From assembly GCF_009295825.1 (NCBI RefSeq), contig NZ_WHKF01000003.1, positions 186,001 through 250,000 of the forward strand: a stretch of DNA of 64,000 bases, given 5' to 3'. The position numbers and the translations under genes are program-made. This stretch comes from Marinifilum sp. N1E240 (lineage in GTDB: Bacteria > Bacteroidota > Bacteroidia > Bacteroidales > Marinifilaceae). Each line of letters begins with the position of its first letter. The stretch's first letter is position 1. The notes under the pieces were generated by a model that had not been told where the DNA came from, searched no databases, and saw only the letters and a list, made by a program, of their open reading frames with translations. This document shows, in pieces, positions 9,436 through 17,583 of the stretch.

Positions 9436-10668
9436 ATGATTGAAATAAAAATACCTAGTCCGGGAGAATCCATTTCCGAAGTAGAAATAGCCAGTTGGTT
9501 TGTTGCCGATGGTGATATTGTTGAGAAAGATCAAGACATTGCTGAGATTGAATCAGATAAAGCCACACTTACTTTGGTTGCTGATGAAGGAGGGAAAATC
9601 CAGATTCTTGCACAGGAAGGCGATACTGTTGAAGTTGGATCGGTTGCTTGTAAAATCGACACTAGCTTTGCAGGTGAAGCTCCAGCAAAGGCTGAAACTA
9701 AAAAAGAAGAGGCTACAGCTAAAGTAGCGGAACCTTTAGCTGCTGAAAGCAAGAAGGTAGAATCAGACAATTTCAAGGATGTGAAAATCTCTCCTATTGC
9801 AAAAAAGCTAATGGAAGAAAATCAACTTTCGGTTGATGATGTAATTGCAGGATTGCAGAGATTATCGAAAAAAGACATTCAAGCGGTAGTCGAGAATAAA
9901 AACAATCAGCCTGTTGCTGCTGAACCAAAAAGTATTTCTCGCGATCAGAAGCGTACAAAAATGACCAATCTTCGAAAGAAGTTGAGTGCACGCTTGGTAT
10001 CGGTAAAGAACGAAACTGCTATGTTGACCACTTTTAACGAGGTGGACATGAGTGCAGTTATGGAAATGAGAAAAAAATACCAGAAGAAGTTTGTGGAAAC
10101 TCACGATATCAAACTGGGATTCATGTCCTTTTTTACAAAAGCAGCTTCAGAAGCTTTAAAATTGCATCCGGCAGTTAACTCAATGATTGATGGAGATGAA
10201 ATTGTAACACCTGAATATGCTGATATTGCCATTGCAGTTCAAACTCCTAAAGGATTAATGGTCCCTGTAATCAGAAATACCGAGAGCTTAGGTCTAGCCG
10301 ATATTGAAAAGAACTTAATGGCTTTGGCAAACAAAGCTCGCACAGGTAAAATTAGCCTGGATGAAATGACTGGCGGTACTTTTACCATTACAAATGGTGG
10401 AGTTTTTGGCTCTTTATTGAGTACGCCTATTATTAATCCTCCACAATCGGGGATTTTAGGAATGCACAATATCGTGGAACGTCCTGTTGCTGTAAATGGC
10501 AAGGTTGAAATTCGCCCAATGATGTACATTGCCCTATCCTACGATCATCGTGTAATTGATGGTAAGGATTCGGTTGGTTTCCTTGTAAAAATTAAAGAAA
10601 TGATTGAAAACCCACACAAGATGCTATTCGATGGTAAAGATCCGGATAGTTTGTTGTTGGGATTATAA
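9436..10668 (+). CDS. odhB: dihydrolipoyllysine-residue succinyltransferase (OGDH E2)
   Basis: This E2 subunit of the 2-oxoglutarate dehydrogenase complex transfers the succinyl group from lipoamide to CoA. The N-terminal lipoyl domain has the modified Lys in EIESDKATL (Lys42). An alanine-rich linker follows, then a peripheral-subunit-binding domain at about residues 116-150 ([20 protein letters not shown]). The C-terminal acyltransferase domain ends with the catalytic motif SYDHRVIDG, with His near 371 and Asp near 375. The 410 residues are typical of the family. It is cotranscribed with sucA by position, although the 115-bp spacer contains a repeat. A perfect-palindrome terminator follows. 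Confidence 0.97.
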   Translation: MIEIKIPSPGESISEVEIASWFVADGDIVEKDQDIAEIESDKATLTLVADEGGKIQILAQEGDTVEVGSVACKIDTSFAGEAPAKAETKKEEATAKVAEPLAAESKKVESDNFKDVKISPIAKKLMEENQLSVDDVIAGLQRLSKKDIQAVVENKNNQPVAAEPKSISRDQKRTKMTNLRKKLSARLVSVKNETAMLTTFNEVDMSAVMEMRKKYQKKFVETHDIKLGFMSFFTKAASEALKLHPAVNSMIDGDEIVTPEYADIAIAVQTPKGLMVPVIRNTESLGLADIEKNLMALANKARTGKISLDEMTGGTFTITNGGVFGSLLSTPIINPPQSGILGMHNIVERPVAVNGKVEIRPMMYIALSYDHRVIDGKDSVGFLVKIKEMIENPHKMLFDGKDPDSLLLGL

Positions 10669-10689
10669 TATTTAATTTACCCATACCTT

Positions 10690-10719
10690 AGGGACATGCC
10701 ATGGCATGTCCCTTTTTTT
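10690..10719 (+). terminator. terminator of the sucA-odhB operon
   Basis: A 24-bp perfect palindrome (10690-10713, centred on GCCATGGC) is followed by a T-run to 10719, 21 bases after the odhB stop. Confidence 0.85.
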
Positions 10720-11002
10720 ATTTCCAAACCATTTATCCTTCATTATTTTTTCCTAATTTCGCACACAAGTTCAAGCGATTACAAAAGGTCATGAGATTTA
10801 AAAAAGAATTAAGAAAAAGATACCCGTGAATATTACTAAGGATGTTGCCTCAATGTCCTTCCAATAGCTATGCTTTTCTCCATAGCTCTAATCTTACATT
10901 TATTTATTGCATTTAAAAGTTCCGACATCATTAGTGTCGTAGCTAATTGTATGCGCACATTTTTAATTCTGCCGAAGAAAAATCCTTTGGTTATAAAATC
11001 GT
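10720..11002 (+). other. leader region of yitT with three successive hairpins
   Basis: This 283-bp gap has a near-consensus -7 element (TAATTTCG, 10754-10761), which would leave a leader of about 235 nt. Three hairpins follow: AAGGATGTTG/CAATGTCCTT (10838-10860, with two wobble pairs), AGCTATG/CATAGCT (10866-10887) and CGACA/TGTCG (10923-10939). A 12-codon ORF (ATG at about 10791, ending before the hairpins) is possible, but nothing supports its translation. I cannot match it to a known riboswitch. Confidence 0.4.
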
Positions 11003-11896
11003 ATGATCATGCCTCAATATAAAAAGAAGTCATTTCCACAGGAGAAATTATTCTCATCCTTATGGTTTCGTAACTACTCTTTAATTGTTTTCGGATCCCT
11101 TTTAGTAGCTCTTGGCTACAATTTTTTCATTATGCCACACAAATTGGTTCCCGGTGGCGTATTTGGTTTTAGTATCATCTTAAATCAACTGATTGATTTC
11201 CCTGTAGGAACCATAGCTCTTTGCATTAACATTCCTTTGCTTGCCTGGGGCATTAAAATTCTGGGTGGTAAGTTTGGCATAAAAACCATACTAGCTATGG
11301 TGCTGGGATCTGTCTTTATCGACGGAATAACCTATCTATACGGAAATCCAATCATCACAAAAGATTTGCTGGTATCCTCGATGTTTGGAGGAGCTATAAT
11401 AGGTTTAGGTATCGGATTGGTTGTGACAGCAGGAGCCACAACAGGAGGAACGGATATCATAGCCCGTATTTTTTCAAAATGGTTCCGTGTTTCATTAGGA
11501 CAAATGTTTATTGTAATTGATGGATTTATTGTTCTAACATCTATCCTCGTTTTTCAAGATATTGATCTGGCTCCCTATTGCATCATTGCTATTTTATGTA
11601 TCTCCAAAACCGTTGATGCCGTTTTAATGGGTATGGATGCCAAGAAGGCTGCCTTAATTATCTCCGATAAGCACGACGAAATAAGAAATCGAATATTAGA
11701 TATGGACAGAGGCGGAACCTACCTAAAAGGAGAAGGTTTATTCCACAAAGATCAGAAGAAAATCATCTTTACAGCCTTAAACAGAAAAGAACTGGGTCAG
11801 CTAGAAACATTTGTAAAAGGAATAGATCCCGAGGCGTTCATTGCGACACTCGACACCAATGATGTGTATGGGAATGGCTTTAAGCCGATACAGTAA
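11003..11896 (+). CDS. YitT family membrane protein (DUF161/DUF2179)
   Basis: The 297-residue protein has five or more hydrophobic segments in the first 210 residues, including FGSLLVALGYNFFIMP. It carries the glycine-rich family motif VTAGATTGGTDIIARIF near residue 150. The C-terminal soluble domain (about 215-295) is DUF2179, with GGTYLKGEGLF and a final segment on a GNGF motif. The family is widespread; members are proposed transporters, but the substrate is not known. It is monocistronic, with a bidirectional terminator just after the stop. A second in-frame ATG two codons downstream could be the real start. Confidence 0.9.
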   Translation: MIMPQYKKKSFPQEKLFSSLWFRNYSLIVFGSLLVALGYNFFIMPHKLVPGGVFGFSIILNQLIDFPVGTIALCINIPLLAWGIKILGGKFGIKTILAMVLGSVFIDGITYLYGNPIITKDLLVSSMFGGAIIGLGIGLVVTAGATTGGTDIIARIFSKWFRVSLGQMFIVIDGFIVLTSILVFQDIDLAPYCIIAILCISKTVDAVLMGMDAKKAALIISDKHDEIRNRILDMDRGGTYLKGEGLFHKDQKKIIFTALNRKELGQLETFVKGIDPEAFIATLDTNDVYGNGFKPIQ

Positions 11897-11901
11897 AATA
11901 A

Positions 11902-11934
11902 AAACCTGTCAGGTATTAAGATCCTGACAGGTTT
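11902..11934. terminator. bidirectional terminator, CCTGACAGG repeat family
   Basis: AAACCTGTCAGG (11902-11913) pairs perfectly with CCTGACAGGTTT (11923-11934). It sits between the convergent yitT and DUF6261 genes. Nearly the same element recurs at 13993-14025, so this is a dispersed repeat that probably serves as a terminator. Confidence 0.7.
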
Positions 11935-11978
11935 ATCCTAAATTTTATAATAAAGTCGTTTTATAATTGAACTAATTA

Positions 11979-12710
11979 CTATTCTTCTGTTATAATTTCT
12001 TCCTCTTCTTTATGGTTTCTGGCGGCAAGCACAGCATTGTACTTTTCAATTAAACTATTGGTTAATTTAATAATGTTAGCGTACTCCACCCCTTCGCCAA
12101 TAGTATCAAAAGCTGCAATTCTATCTATAAGCACATGATAAGCTTCATTAATTTGCTTTCTTAAATCCACAATCTTCACTTCTGGAGCTTCAGCATTTTC
12201 TTTCACACGCTCCAAATAGTCTGTATTGAATTTGGTGTTTGATGTTTCCAGTTCATTCAACCAATCAGTCAAACTTAACTTACTCAAAGCATCAACATAA
12301 ACCGCTTCTCGTTTCCATTCTTCAACAATAGAATCGATAATTGCAGTTTCAGCCTGATAATTTTGTTTGGCTATACCAGTACCATACTTTTTCATCGAAG
12401 GTAATAAAACATTAGCTGCACCTTTTACTTCCACATCGTAATGATATGTATATGCAAATATCGCAGATTGTATCCCATTAATAGCCTTATCTCTTCTTTC
12501 ATCGTCTTCTTGCAGAAGCTTTGTTAATGCACTACCCCTATCAGGCATATACAAGGCAATCATATTCTCAATCAAAGCTGAGAGACTATCCGATTGTGTT
12601 TTAATTTTTAAAGTTTCAAGATCATAATCGCTTAAAATCTCTAAAAAATTACGAATAAACTGAATGTATTCGTTGTGACGTAAGTTTGCTAAATGAACTG
12701 ATTCAAACAT
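11979..12710 (-). CDS. DUF6261 family protein
   Basis: This 243-residue, mostly helical soluble protein without a signal peptide opens with SVHLANLRHNEYIQFIRNFL, which matches what I recall of the Bacteroidota DUF6261 family. Members are of unknown function. The C-terminus is acidic and charged (NHKEEEEIITEE). The gene stands alone between a terminator and a 442-bp intergenic stretch rich in inverted repeats. The family assignment rests on the N-terminal pattern and overall helical character. Nothing indicates an enzyme. Confidence 0.7.
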   Translation of the reverse strand: MFESVHLANLRHNEYIQFIRNFLEILSDYDLETLKIKTQSDSLSALIENMIALYMPDRGSALTKLLQEDDERRDKAINGIQSAIFAYTYHYDVEVKGAANVLLPSMKKYGTGIAKQNYQAETAIIDSIVEEWKREAVYVDALSKLSLTDWLNELETSNTKFNTDYLERVKENAEAPEVKIVDLRKQINEAYHVLIDRIAAFDTIGEGVEYANIIKLTNSLIEKYNAVLAARNHKEEEEIITEE

Positions 12711-13152
12711 AAGTATAAATTTTAATTTAAATAATAGTTATTTGAATTTAGCAATTATTACGATAACTGAAAAATAATTTCATTATTTTTAATTGCATCA
12801 ATATCAGAAGAAAGCAAACAAATACAATAAATAAAAGAACAAACAATGTGATATAAATAGCCTCCACATCTGGTGAATATCTACTCTACCTGGCACTACA
12901 AATTCACCAACTTGTGAAAAGTTCGCTCCGGTGGCAGCATACTTTCACCAATCAAAATTTTTCTTCTACCATCGGCAGGAAGCTTTCACAGCTTCGTGAA
13001 AGTGTGTTTCTCGCGAGAAACATGTTTTCACAACGAATAATTAGTTTTTGCTAAAGGAAGGGAGGAATCTCAAAGATGGCTTGGTTCTACTATCCATTTT
13101 TTAATTGCGTAATGATTACTCACTGCTCATTGCAATAGTTGACGGGAACTAC
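12711..13152. repeat. intergenic region with clustered GTGAA/TTCAC dyads
   Basis: No gene is seen in these 442 bp. Between 12871 and 13033 lie GGTGAAT (12871-12877) with ATTCACC (12902-12908); TTGTGAAAA (12912-12920) with its perfect complement TTTTCACAA (13025-13033); CTTTCAC (12983-12989) with GTGAAAG (12996-13002); and the 18-bp perfect palindrome TGTTTCTCGCGAGAAACA (13005-13022). The result is a nested set of possible stems on either strand. Confidence 0.55.
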
Positions 13153-13800
13153 TTATTCCAAATTCAAATAATTAATAGCAGTCCAGTGAATAGGATGCTT
13201 GGAATCGATAATAATCACGTAAAAACTCCCTCGAGCCTTATATAGAACAACAACAGAAGGAATTTTTTCTTGATAATCAAAAAGAATTTGATGTTCTCTA
13301 TATTCATTACTAAAGGACATTTTACTTATATCGGCAGAAAAACCTTTATAATTAGCTCCTTCAAATCTTTTGCGTATTTCTGATTGTTTATCTAAATGTA
13401 TACTAAAAGCATTATTAAAAGAATATCCATATTTAACCCTTACTCTATTTTTTGCGTTAGGATTAAATACTTCTCCAGACCTAATATCAACTTCATCTAA
13501 AGTAAATTTTTCGTCAAAGAAGATATTATCTAGATCTATTTTACCCAAATCCTTAAACTCCCAGATTACGAATCTAGTGTGATTATCATACCAAAATAAA
13601 GTATGAATCGCTCTTTCCCTTACATTACTATGACCAATATCAACATGTTTTTCAGAGTCCTTTATAAGCCACGTATATTCCTTCCATTTTTCCCAACTTC
13701 TAGAGTGAGAATATCTTAAAGACTCATATACAAAAAATGCAACACATGATATTACCAAAGCTATAGCCCCTGAGACTATTATTTTAACTATTTTATTCAT
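13153..13800 (-). CDS. hypothetical protein with N-terminal membrane anchor
   Basis: The 215-residue protein has one hydrophobic segment at about residues 6-26 (IIVSGAIALVISCVAFFVY), and the rest is predicted to be outside the cytoplasm. The soluble part is rich in aromatic and charged residues and has no motif I recognise. A Cys within the hydrophobic segment is not in a convincing lipobox. The gene is isolated between repeat-containing intergenic regions, with no operon partner. Its adenine-rich codon use is like its neighbours, so there is no clear sign of transfer. Function unknown. Confidence 0.6.
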   Translation of the reverse strand: MNKIVKIIVSGAIALVISCVAFFVYESLRYSHSRSWEKWKEYTWLIKDSEKHVDIGHSNVRERAIHTLFWYDNHTRFVIWEFKDLGKIDLDNIFFDEKFTLDEVDIRSGEVFNPNAKNRVRVKYGYSFNNAFSIHLDKQSEIRKRFEGANYKGFSADISKMSFSNEYREHQILFDYQEKIPSVVVLYKARGSFYVIIIDSKHPIHWTAINYLNLE

Positions 13801-14180
13801 TATAGCAGAAGCTTTATTTATTTTTTATAAAGTTATGAAAAACATATAAAGTTCAATAGAACTTAATGAAAAGGTGACAGTTTGAGAGTTTCACTTTTTG
13901 TTCCCGATTCTCGGGATCAATAAAAAGCAATTGCAATTAGTCATACCCCGACATTTACAGCTTGCTTAGAATCGGAGCATGACTGCATAAAAAAACCTGT
14001 CAGGATTTAGAATCCTGACAGGTTTAATAAATATGATTATCGTGGTACAGCTAATTATACCGATTAAGAATCAAATGATGTTTTAGTTCGCGTACTCCTA
14101 AAACATCTTTGCTTCTAAGTCGGCATATCCATTTAATATCTCTCTGTTTCGTTAATCACTCACAAAGAAATTTAAATGGT
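13801..14180. other. gene-free interval with two inverted repeats
   Basis: No gene is seen in these 380 bp. GTCATACCCCGA (13940-13951) and TCGGAGCATGAC (13972-13983) form an imperfect stem (10 of 12 pairs). This is followed by the CCTGACAGG terminator-like element. The remainder holds nothing I can support. Confidence 0.5.
13993..14025. terminator. CCTGACAGG palindromic repeat, possible terminator
   Basis: AAACCTGTCAGGATT (13993-14007) pairs perfectly over 15 bp with AATCCTGACAGGTTT (14011-14025). On the minus strand it is followed by a T-run (complement of 13989-13995). It lies about 155 bases beyond the ftcD stop and is a near copy of the element at 11902-11934. Confidence 0.6.
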
Positions 14181-15881
14181 TTAGATCTTAGCATTTACCA
14201 TTTCAACGATTTCGTTCTCCAAAGCAACAGCCTTGTCAACAATAGCTTGTCCTTTAGCGATGATATCTGCAGCCCAAGCCTTATCGGTAAGGTCAACTGC
14301 ATTGATCTTCACATTCATGAAAGCACCAATAACACCCGAACGTGCAGCTAATGCACCTACACCAGCATCAGTCACCGAGTTAGGGTTTCCGATCTCAGCC
14401 ATTGCCTTAGCAACATCCATAGAACCTAAGCAAAGCTCCATAGTTTGGAAAGGAACCATAGTAGCAAATTTAGTTGCTTCTTCCATAGCCTCGGCACGAG
14501 CAGCTTTCTCCTCCTCCGTTTTCTTTGGCATACGAACAGCATCCATAATCTTGTTGAAGGCATTGGTATCCTCATCAACCAACCAATTTAGTTTAGAGTG
14601 ATACTCTTTTCCTTTTTCAGCCCAATCAGAGAACTCTTCCCAACGATCGTCCCAACCTGGCTTGTGAGCCGAAAGGTTAGCAACCATTGAACCAAGAGCA
14701 GCACCCATTGCACCCATATAAGCAGAGATAGATCCTCCACCCGGAGCCATAGATTCAGAAGCAGTTTCTTCAACAAAAGCAGTTAAGCTCATATCAACCA
14801 ATTTCTTGGCATCTTTCTTCGCTTCATTCTCCAAAATATACTCAATGATCTTCTTGTCAGCATCGAATGGATAAAGCTCATCTAATCCTAAAGATTTAAC
14901 GGCAATTTTAATGATCTCGCGATCGGCGATACCAGTAGAACGACCTTGCATGCGTAGGTAGTGCTTACCTGCATCCAACATCGCTTTCAAAGGCACAACA
15001 CCTACCAACTCAGATCCAGTTACTCGAATACCACGAGCTTGAGCCTTAGCACAAACCTCATCGAATGCCTGGTGAATAGAAGTGATAGAGATATCAGTCA
15101 TGTTCATAGAAATCTGAGCAACGCCAAACTCCTCGATAAACCAACCAATTGCTTTAGTAGCTTTCAAAGTACCCGGAGTCATTACCGGTTTACCATTCTC
15201 ATCTTTTACAATCTTTCCAGTGATAGGATTTCCTTCACGCATAGTACGACCTCTCTCACGAACATCGAATGCAATAGCATTGGCACGACGAGTTGAAGTT
15301 GTATTCAAGTTGAAGTTATAAGCAACCAAGAAATTACGTGCACTTACTGCTGTAACACCCGATTTAGCAACAGCATCAGTAAACTCAGCTGGTCCGAAAT
15401 CCGGCTTCCAACGCTCAGTTCCAATACGATCTTTTACTGCTTCGTACTCACCGGCACGACAAACAGCTAAGTTCTTACGTTCTTCGATACGTGCTGCATT
15501 TTCGTAACAGTATACTGGTACGCCAGCTTCTTCACCAATACGCTGAGCCAATTTGTGAGCATACACAACAGTTTCTTCCATTGTAATGTTCGCAACAGGA
15601 ACCAACGGACAAACATCGGTAGCACCAAAACGAGGGTGAGCACCAGAGTGCTTGCTCATATCGATTAGTTCAGCTGCTTTTTTAACAGCACGGAAAGCTG
15701 CTTCGCAAACCTCATCAGGAGTACCTACCATAGTTACAACCGTACGGTTAGTCGCTTTTCCCGGATCAACATCAACAAGGCTTACACCTTCTACAGATTC
15801 AATTTCATTTGTAATCTGCTTAATGATATTCATGTCGTTCCCTTCAGAAAAATTAGGAACACATTCGATTAATTGTTTCAT
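14181..15881 (-). CDS. ftcD: glutamate formimidoyltransferase / formimidoyltetrahydrofolate cyclodeaminase
   Basis: This bifunctional enzyme of histidine degradation transfers the formimino group from N-formimino-glutamate to tetrahydrofolate and then deaminates it to methenyl-THF. Residues 1-300 are the formiminotransferase domain (IECVPNFSEGND at the start, then DVDPGKATNRTVVTMVG, then MSKHSGAHPRFGATDVCPLV). Residues about 355-560 are the cyclodeaminase domain (SMAPGGGSISAYMGAMGAAL). At 566 residues it matches the fused form. It lies downstream of hutI on the same strand, so the two are probably one hut operon, although a 157-bp spacer with two repeats separates them. hutH and hutU are not in the window. 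Confidence 0.96.
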   Translation of the reverse strand: MKQLIECVPNFSEGNDMNIIKQITNEIESVEGVSLVDVDPGKATNRTVVTMVGTPDEVCEAAFRAVKKAAELIDMSKHSGAHPRFGATDVCPLVPVANITMEETVVYAHKLAQRIGEEAGVPVYCYENAARIEERKNLAVCRAGEYEAVKDRIGTERWKPDFGPAEFTDAVAKSGVTAVSARNFLVAYNFNLNTTSTRRANAIAFDVRERGRTMREGNPITGKIVKDENGKPVMTPGTLKATKAIGWFIEEFGVAQISMNMTDISITSIHQAFDEVCAKAQARGIRVTGSELVGVVPLKAMLDAGKHYLRMQGRSTGIADREIIKIAVKSLGLDELYPFDADKKIIEYILENEAKKDAKKLVDMSLTAFVEETASESMAPGGGSISAYMGAMGAALGSMVANLSAHKPGWDDRWEEFSDWAEKGKEYHSKLNWLVDEDTNAFNKIMDAVRMPKKTEEEKAARAEAMEEATKFATMVPFQTMELCLGSMDVAKAMAEIGNPNSVTDAGVGALAARSGVIGAFMNVKINAVDLTDKAWAADIIAKGQAIVDKAVALENEIVEMVNAKI

Positions 15882-15901
15882 TATAGTGTTTGTGTTAATC
15901 T

Positions 15902-15932
15902 AGTATCAAGTAGCAAGAATAAAGTCTCAAGA
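15902..15932. repeat. AGTATCAAG-type dispersed repeat copy
   Basis: This 31-base stretch matches the minus-strand reading of 9385-9415 at 26 of 31 positions. It lies in the hutI-ftcD spacer. Confidence 0.55.
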
Positions 15933-15978
15933 TTACTGATAGTAGATATTTTATTATTGATTTATTTGTTTCAAATTC

Positions 15979-16033
15979 AACGCAAAGACACGAAGACGCT
16001 AAATTTTTCTTTGTGTCTTTCCGTCTTAGCGTT
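15979..16033. repeat. AACGCAAAGAC palindromic intergenic repeat
   Basis: AACGCAAAGACACGAAGAC on the left and CTTTCCGTCTTAGCGTT on the right form an imperfect inverted repeat around a short T-rich centre, about 20 of 25 positions pairing. Elements of this wording (AAAGAC, CTTTGTGTCTTT) are common between genes in Bacteroidota. The right arm ends 6 bases from the hutI stop. Confidence 0.6.
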
Positions 16034-16038
16034 TATTC

Positions 16039-17292
16039 TTAAAGTCTTTGCCCTCTTAAAATCACAGCATCAATCAGATTGCTACCATAAGCATATGGCA
16101 TGAACTCGATAGATGGAATTTCTTTGGTGATGAATACATTGGCAATTTTACCTTTGGCAATACTTCCTAACTCTTCCTGAACGCCCATTGCGTAAGCCGA
16201 GTTAATTGTAGTAGCATTTACAGCTTCCTGTGGCAACATCTTGTAGTTGATACATGCCAGTGACATGATGAATTTCATATTACCCGATGGAGATGATCCC
16301 GGATTGAAATCAGAAGCCAAAGCAACTGGTAATCCTGCGTTCATCATGTTGCGAACAGGAGAACAGACCATGTTTAAAAAGAAAGCTGCACCAGGCAAAA
16401 CAGTTGGCATAGTTTCAGATTTCTTTAAGCACTCAATCTCTGCATCTCCTACAAACTCAAGATGATCAACCGAAAGAGCATTGTACTTCACTCCTACCTG
16501 AATACCTCCTGAATAATCCAATTCATTGGCATGGATTTTTGGACGCATTCCGTGTTTCATTCCAGCATTCAAAATACGATCAGTTTCCTCTACAGTGAAA
16601 AATCCTTTATCGCAGAATACATCAATATAATCAGCCAATTCTTCGGCAGCAACCATTGGAATCATTTCGTTGATTACCAAATCAACATACTCTCCCTGAC
16701 GACCTTTGTATTCAGCAGGAACAGCATGAGCTCCCAAAAAGCTTGCCTTAATAGTTAAAGGTGTGGTTTCTTTAATTCGCTTGATTACGCGAAGCATCTT
16801 CAACTCATCTTCAACAGTCAAACCATATCCACTCTTGATTTCAACAGCACCGGTTCCCATGCTAATGATTTCGTGAATACGTTCCATTGCTGATGCATAC
16901 AATTCATCTTCAGTAGCATCGTGCATGCGCTTGGCTGAATTTAAAATTCCACCACCACGCTTTGCAATCTCCTCATAAGAAAGACCTTTAATTTTATCGG
17001 TATACTCAATTTCGCGACTTCCGGCATAAACCAAATGGGTATGCGAATCGCAGAAAGATGGGAATACCATTCGTCCGGTAGCATCAATTTCTTCTACCTG
17101 ATCGAATCCTTCTAATTCGTCGTAATTTGGCACATCTTCCATTTTACCGAAATCAGCTATCTTTTCATCTTCAATCAGTAAATATGCATTATCAATGCAA
17201 TTTAAGTTTGCCATATCAGTTCCAGCCACCCATTTACGTGGATTTTCTTCAACCTGAACTAAGGTTTTTATATTGCTAATCAACAACTTCAT
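16039..17292 (-). CDS. hutI: imidazolonepropionase
   Basis: HutI hydrolyses imidazolone-5-propionate to N-formimino-glutamate in histidine catabolism. I chose the ATG at 17292 (MKLLISNIKTLVQVEENP) because the open frame upstream to 17358 adds residues not found in the family. The resulting 417 residues are normal. It belongs to the amidohydrolase superfamily: metal-binding CDSHTHLVYAGSR near residue 75, ASFLGAHAVP in the middle, IHANELDYSGG, then SVDHLEF and ASDFNPGSSPS with the later metal and substrate ligands. The product is the substrate of the downstream ftcD enzyme. A TTTG-N20-AATATTTG promoter lies about 65 bases upstream. Confidence 0.96.
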   Translation of the reverse strand: MKLLISNIKTLVQVEENPRKWVAGTDMANLNCIDNAYLLIEDEKIADFGKMEDVPNYDELEGFDQVEEIDATGRMVFPSFCDSHTHLVYAGSREIEYTDKIKGLSYEEIAKRGGGILNSAKRMHDATEDELYASAMERIHEIISMGTGAVEIKSGYGLTVEDELKMLRVIKRIKETTPLTIKASFLGAHAVPAEYKGRQGEYVDLVINEMIPMVAAEELADYIDVFCDKGFFTVEETDRILNAGMKHGMRPKIHANELDYSGGIQVGVKYNALSVDHLEFVGDAEIECLKKSETMPTVLPGAAFFLNMVCSPVRNMMNAGLPVALASDFNPGSSPSGNMKFIMSLACINYKMLPQEAVNATTINSAYAMGVQEELGSIAKGKIANVFITKEIPSIEFMPYAYGSNLIDAVILRGQRL

Positions 17293-17355
17293 ATTGGTAG
17301 TATTGTATAATTTATGATTTTCGAACTTAGCAATTAATACTAATATTCGAATATG

Positions 17356-17387
17356 CAAATATTAGGGAAAATTGGACAAATTGCAAA
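17356..17387 (-). promoter_or_regulatory. candidate promoter of hutI-ftcD
   Basis: Read on the minus strand, TTTG (17384-17387) and AATATTTG (17356-17363) are separated by 20 bases, a near-consensus Bacteroidota promoter. The transcript would start near 17350. Confidence 0.55.
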
Positions 17388-17472
17388 CCTTTTCGATATG
17401 CCTTTTAATATTATTTTGATGCTCCAATTATCTTGATATTTTTCTATTTTTACGCATTCAAAAACAATTTAG

Positions 17473-17539
17473 CTGAGGGTCTCACTCAAAGTGAGGTTCT
17501 CAGTTATTATTAGCAATTGATACCCTCACTGAAAGTGAG
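17473..17539 (+). promoter_or_regulatory. two near-identical 15-base dyads upstream of the YfcC-type carrier
   Basis: CTCACTCAAAGTGAG (17481-17495) and CTCACTGAAAGTGAG (17525-17539) differ at one central base and are 44 bases apart. The first is enclosed by a second stem, CTGAG (17473-17477) with CTCAG (17499-17503). They may be paired operators or leader hairpins that control the carrier gene starting at 17584. No T-run follows, so they are not terminators. Confidence 0.55.
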
Positions 17540-17583
17540 AGCATCAACACTTTTAATTTGATACTATACCTAAATCAATACAA

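Noticed and set aside
10870-11022. 50-residue frame overlapping the yitT start
   Set aside because: It passes through the leader hairpins, has no ribosome-binding site and no recognisable motif.
17293-17358. longer N-terminus for imidazolonepropionase
   Set aside because: The added residues are not part of the family and overlap the candidate promoter.
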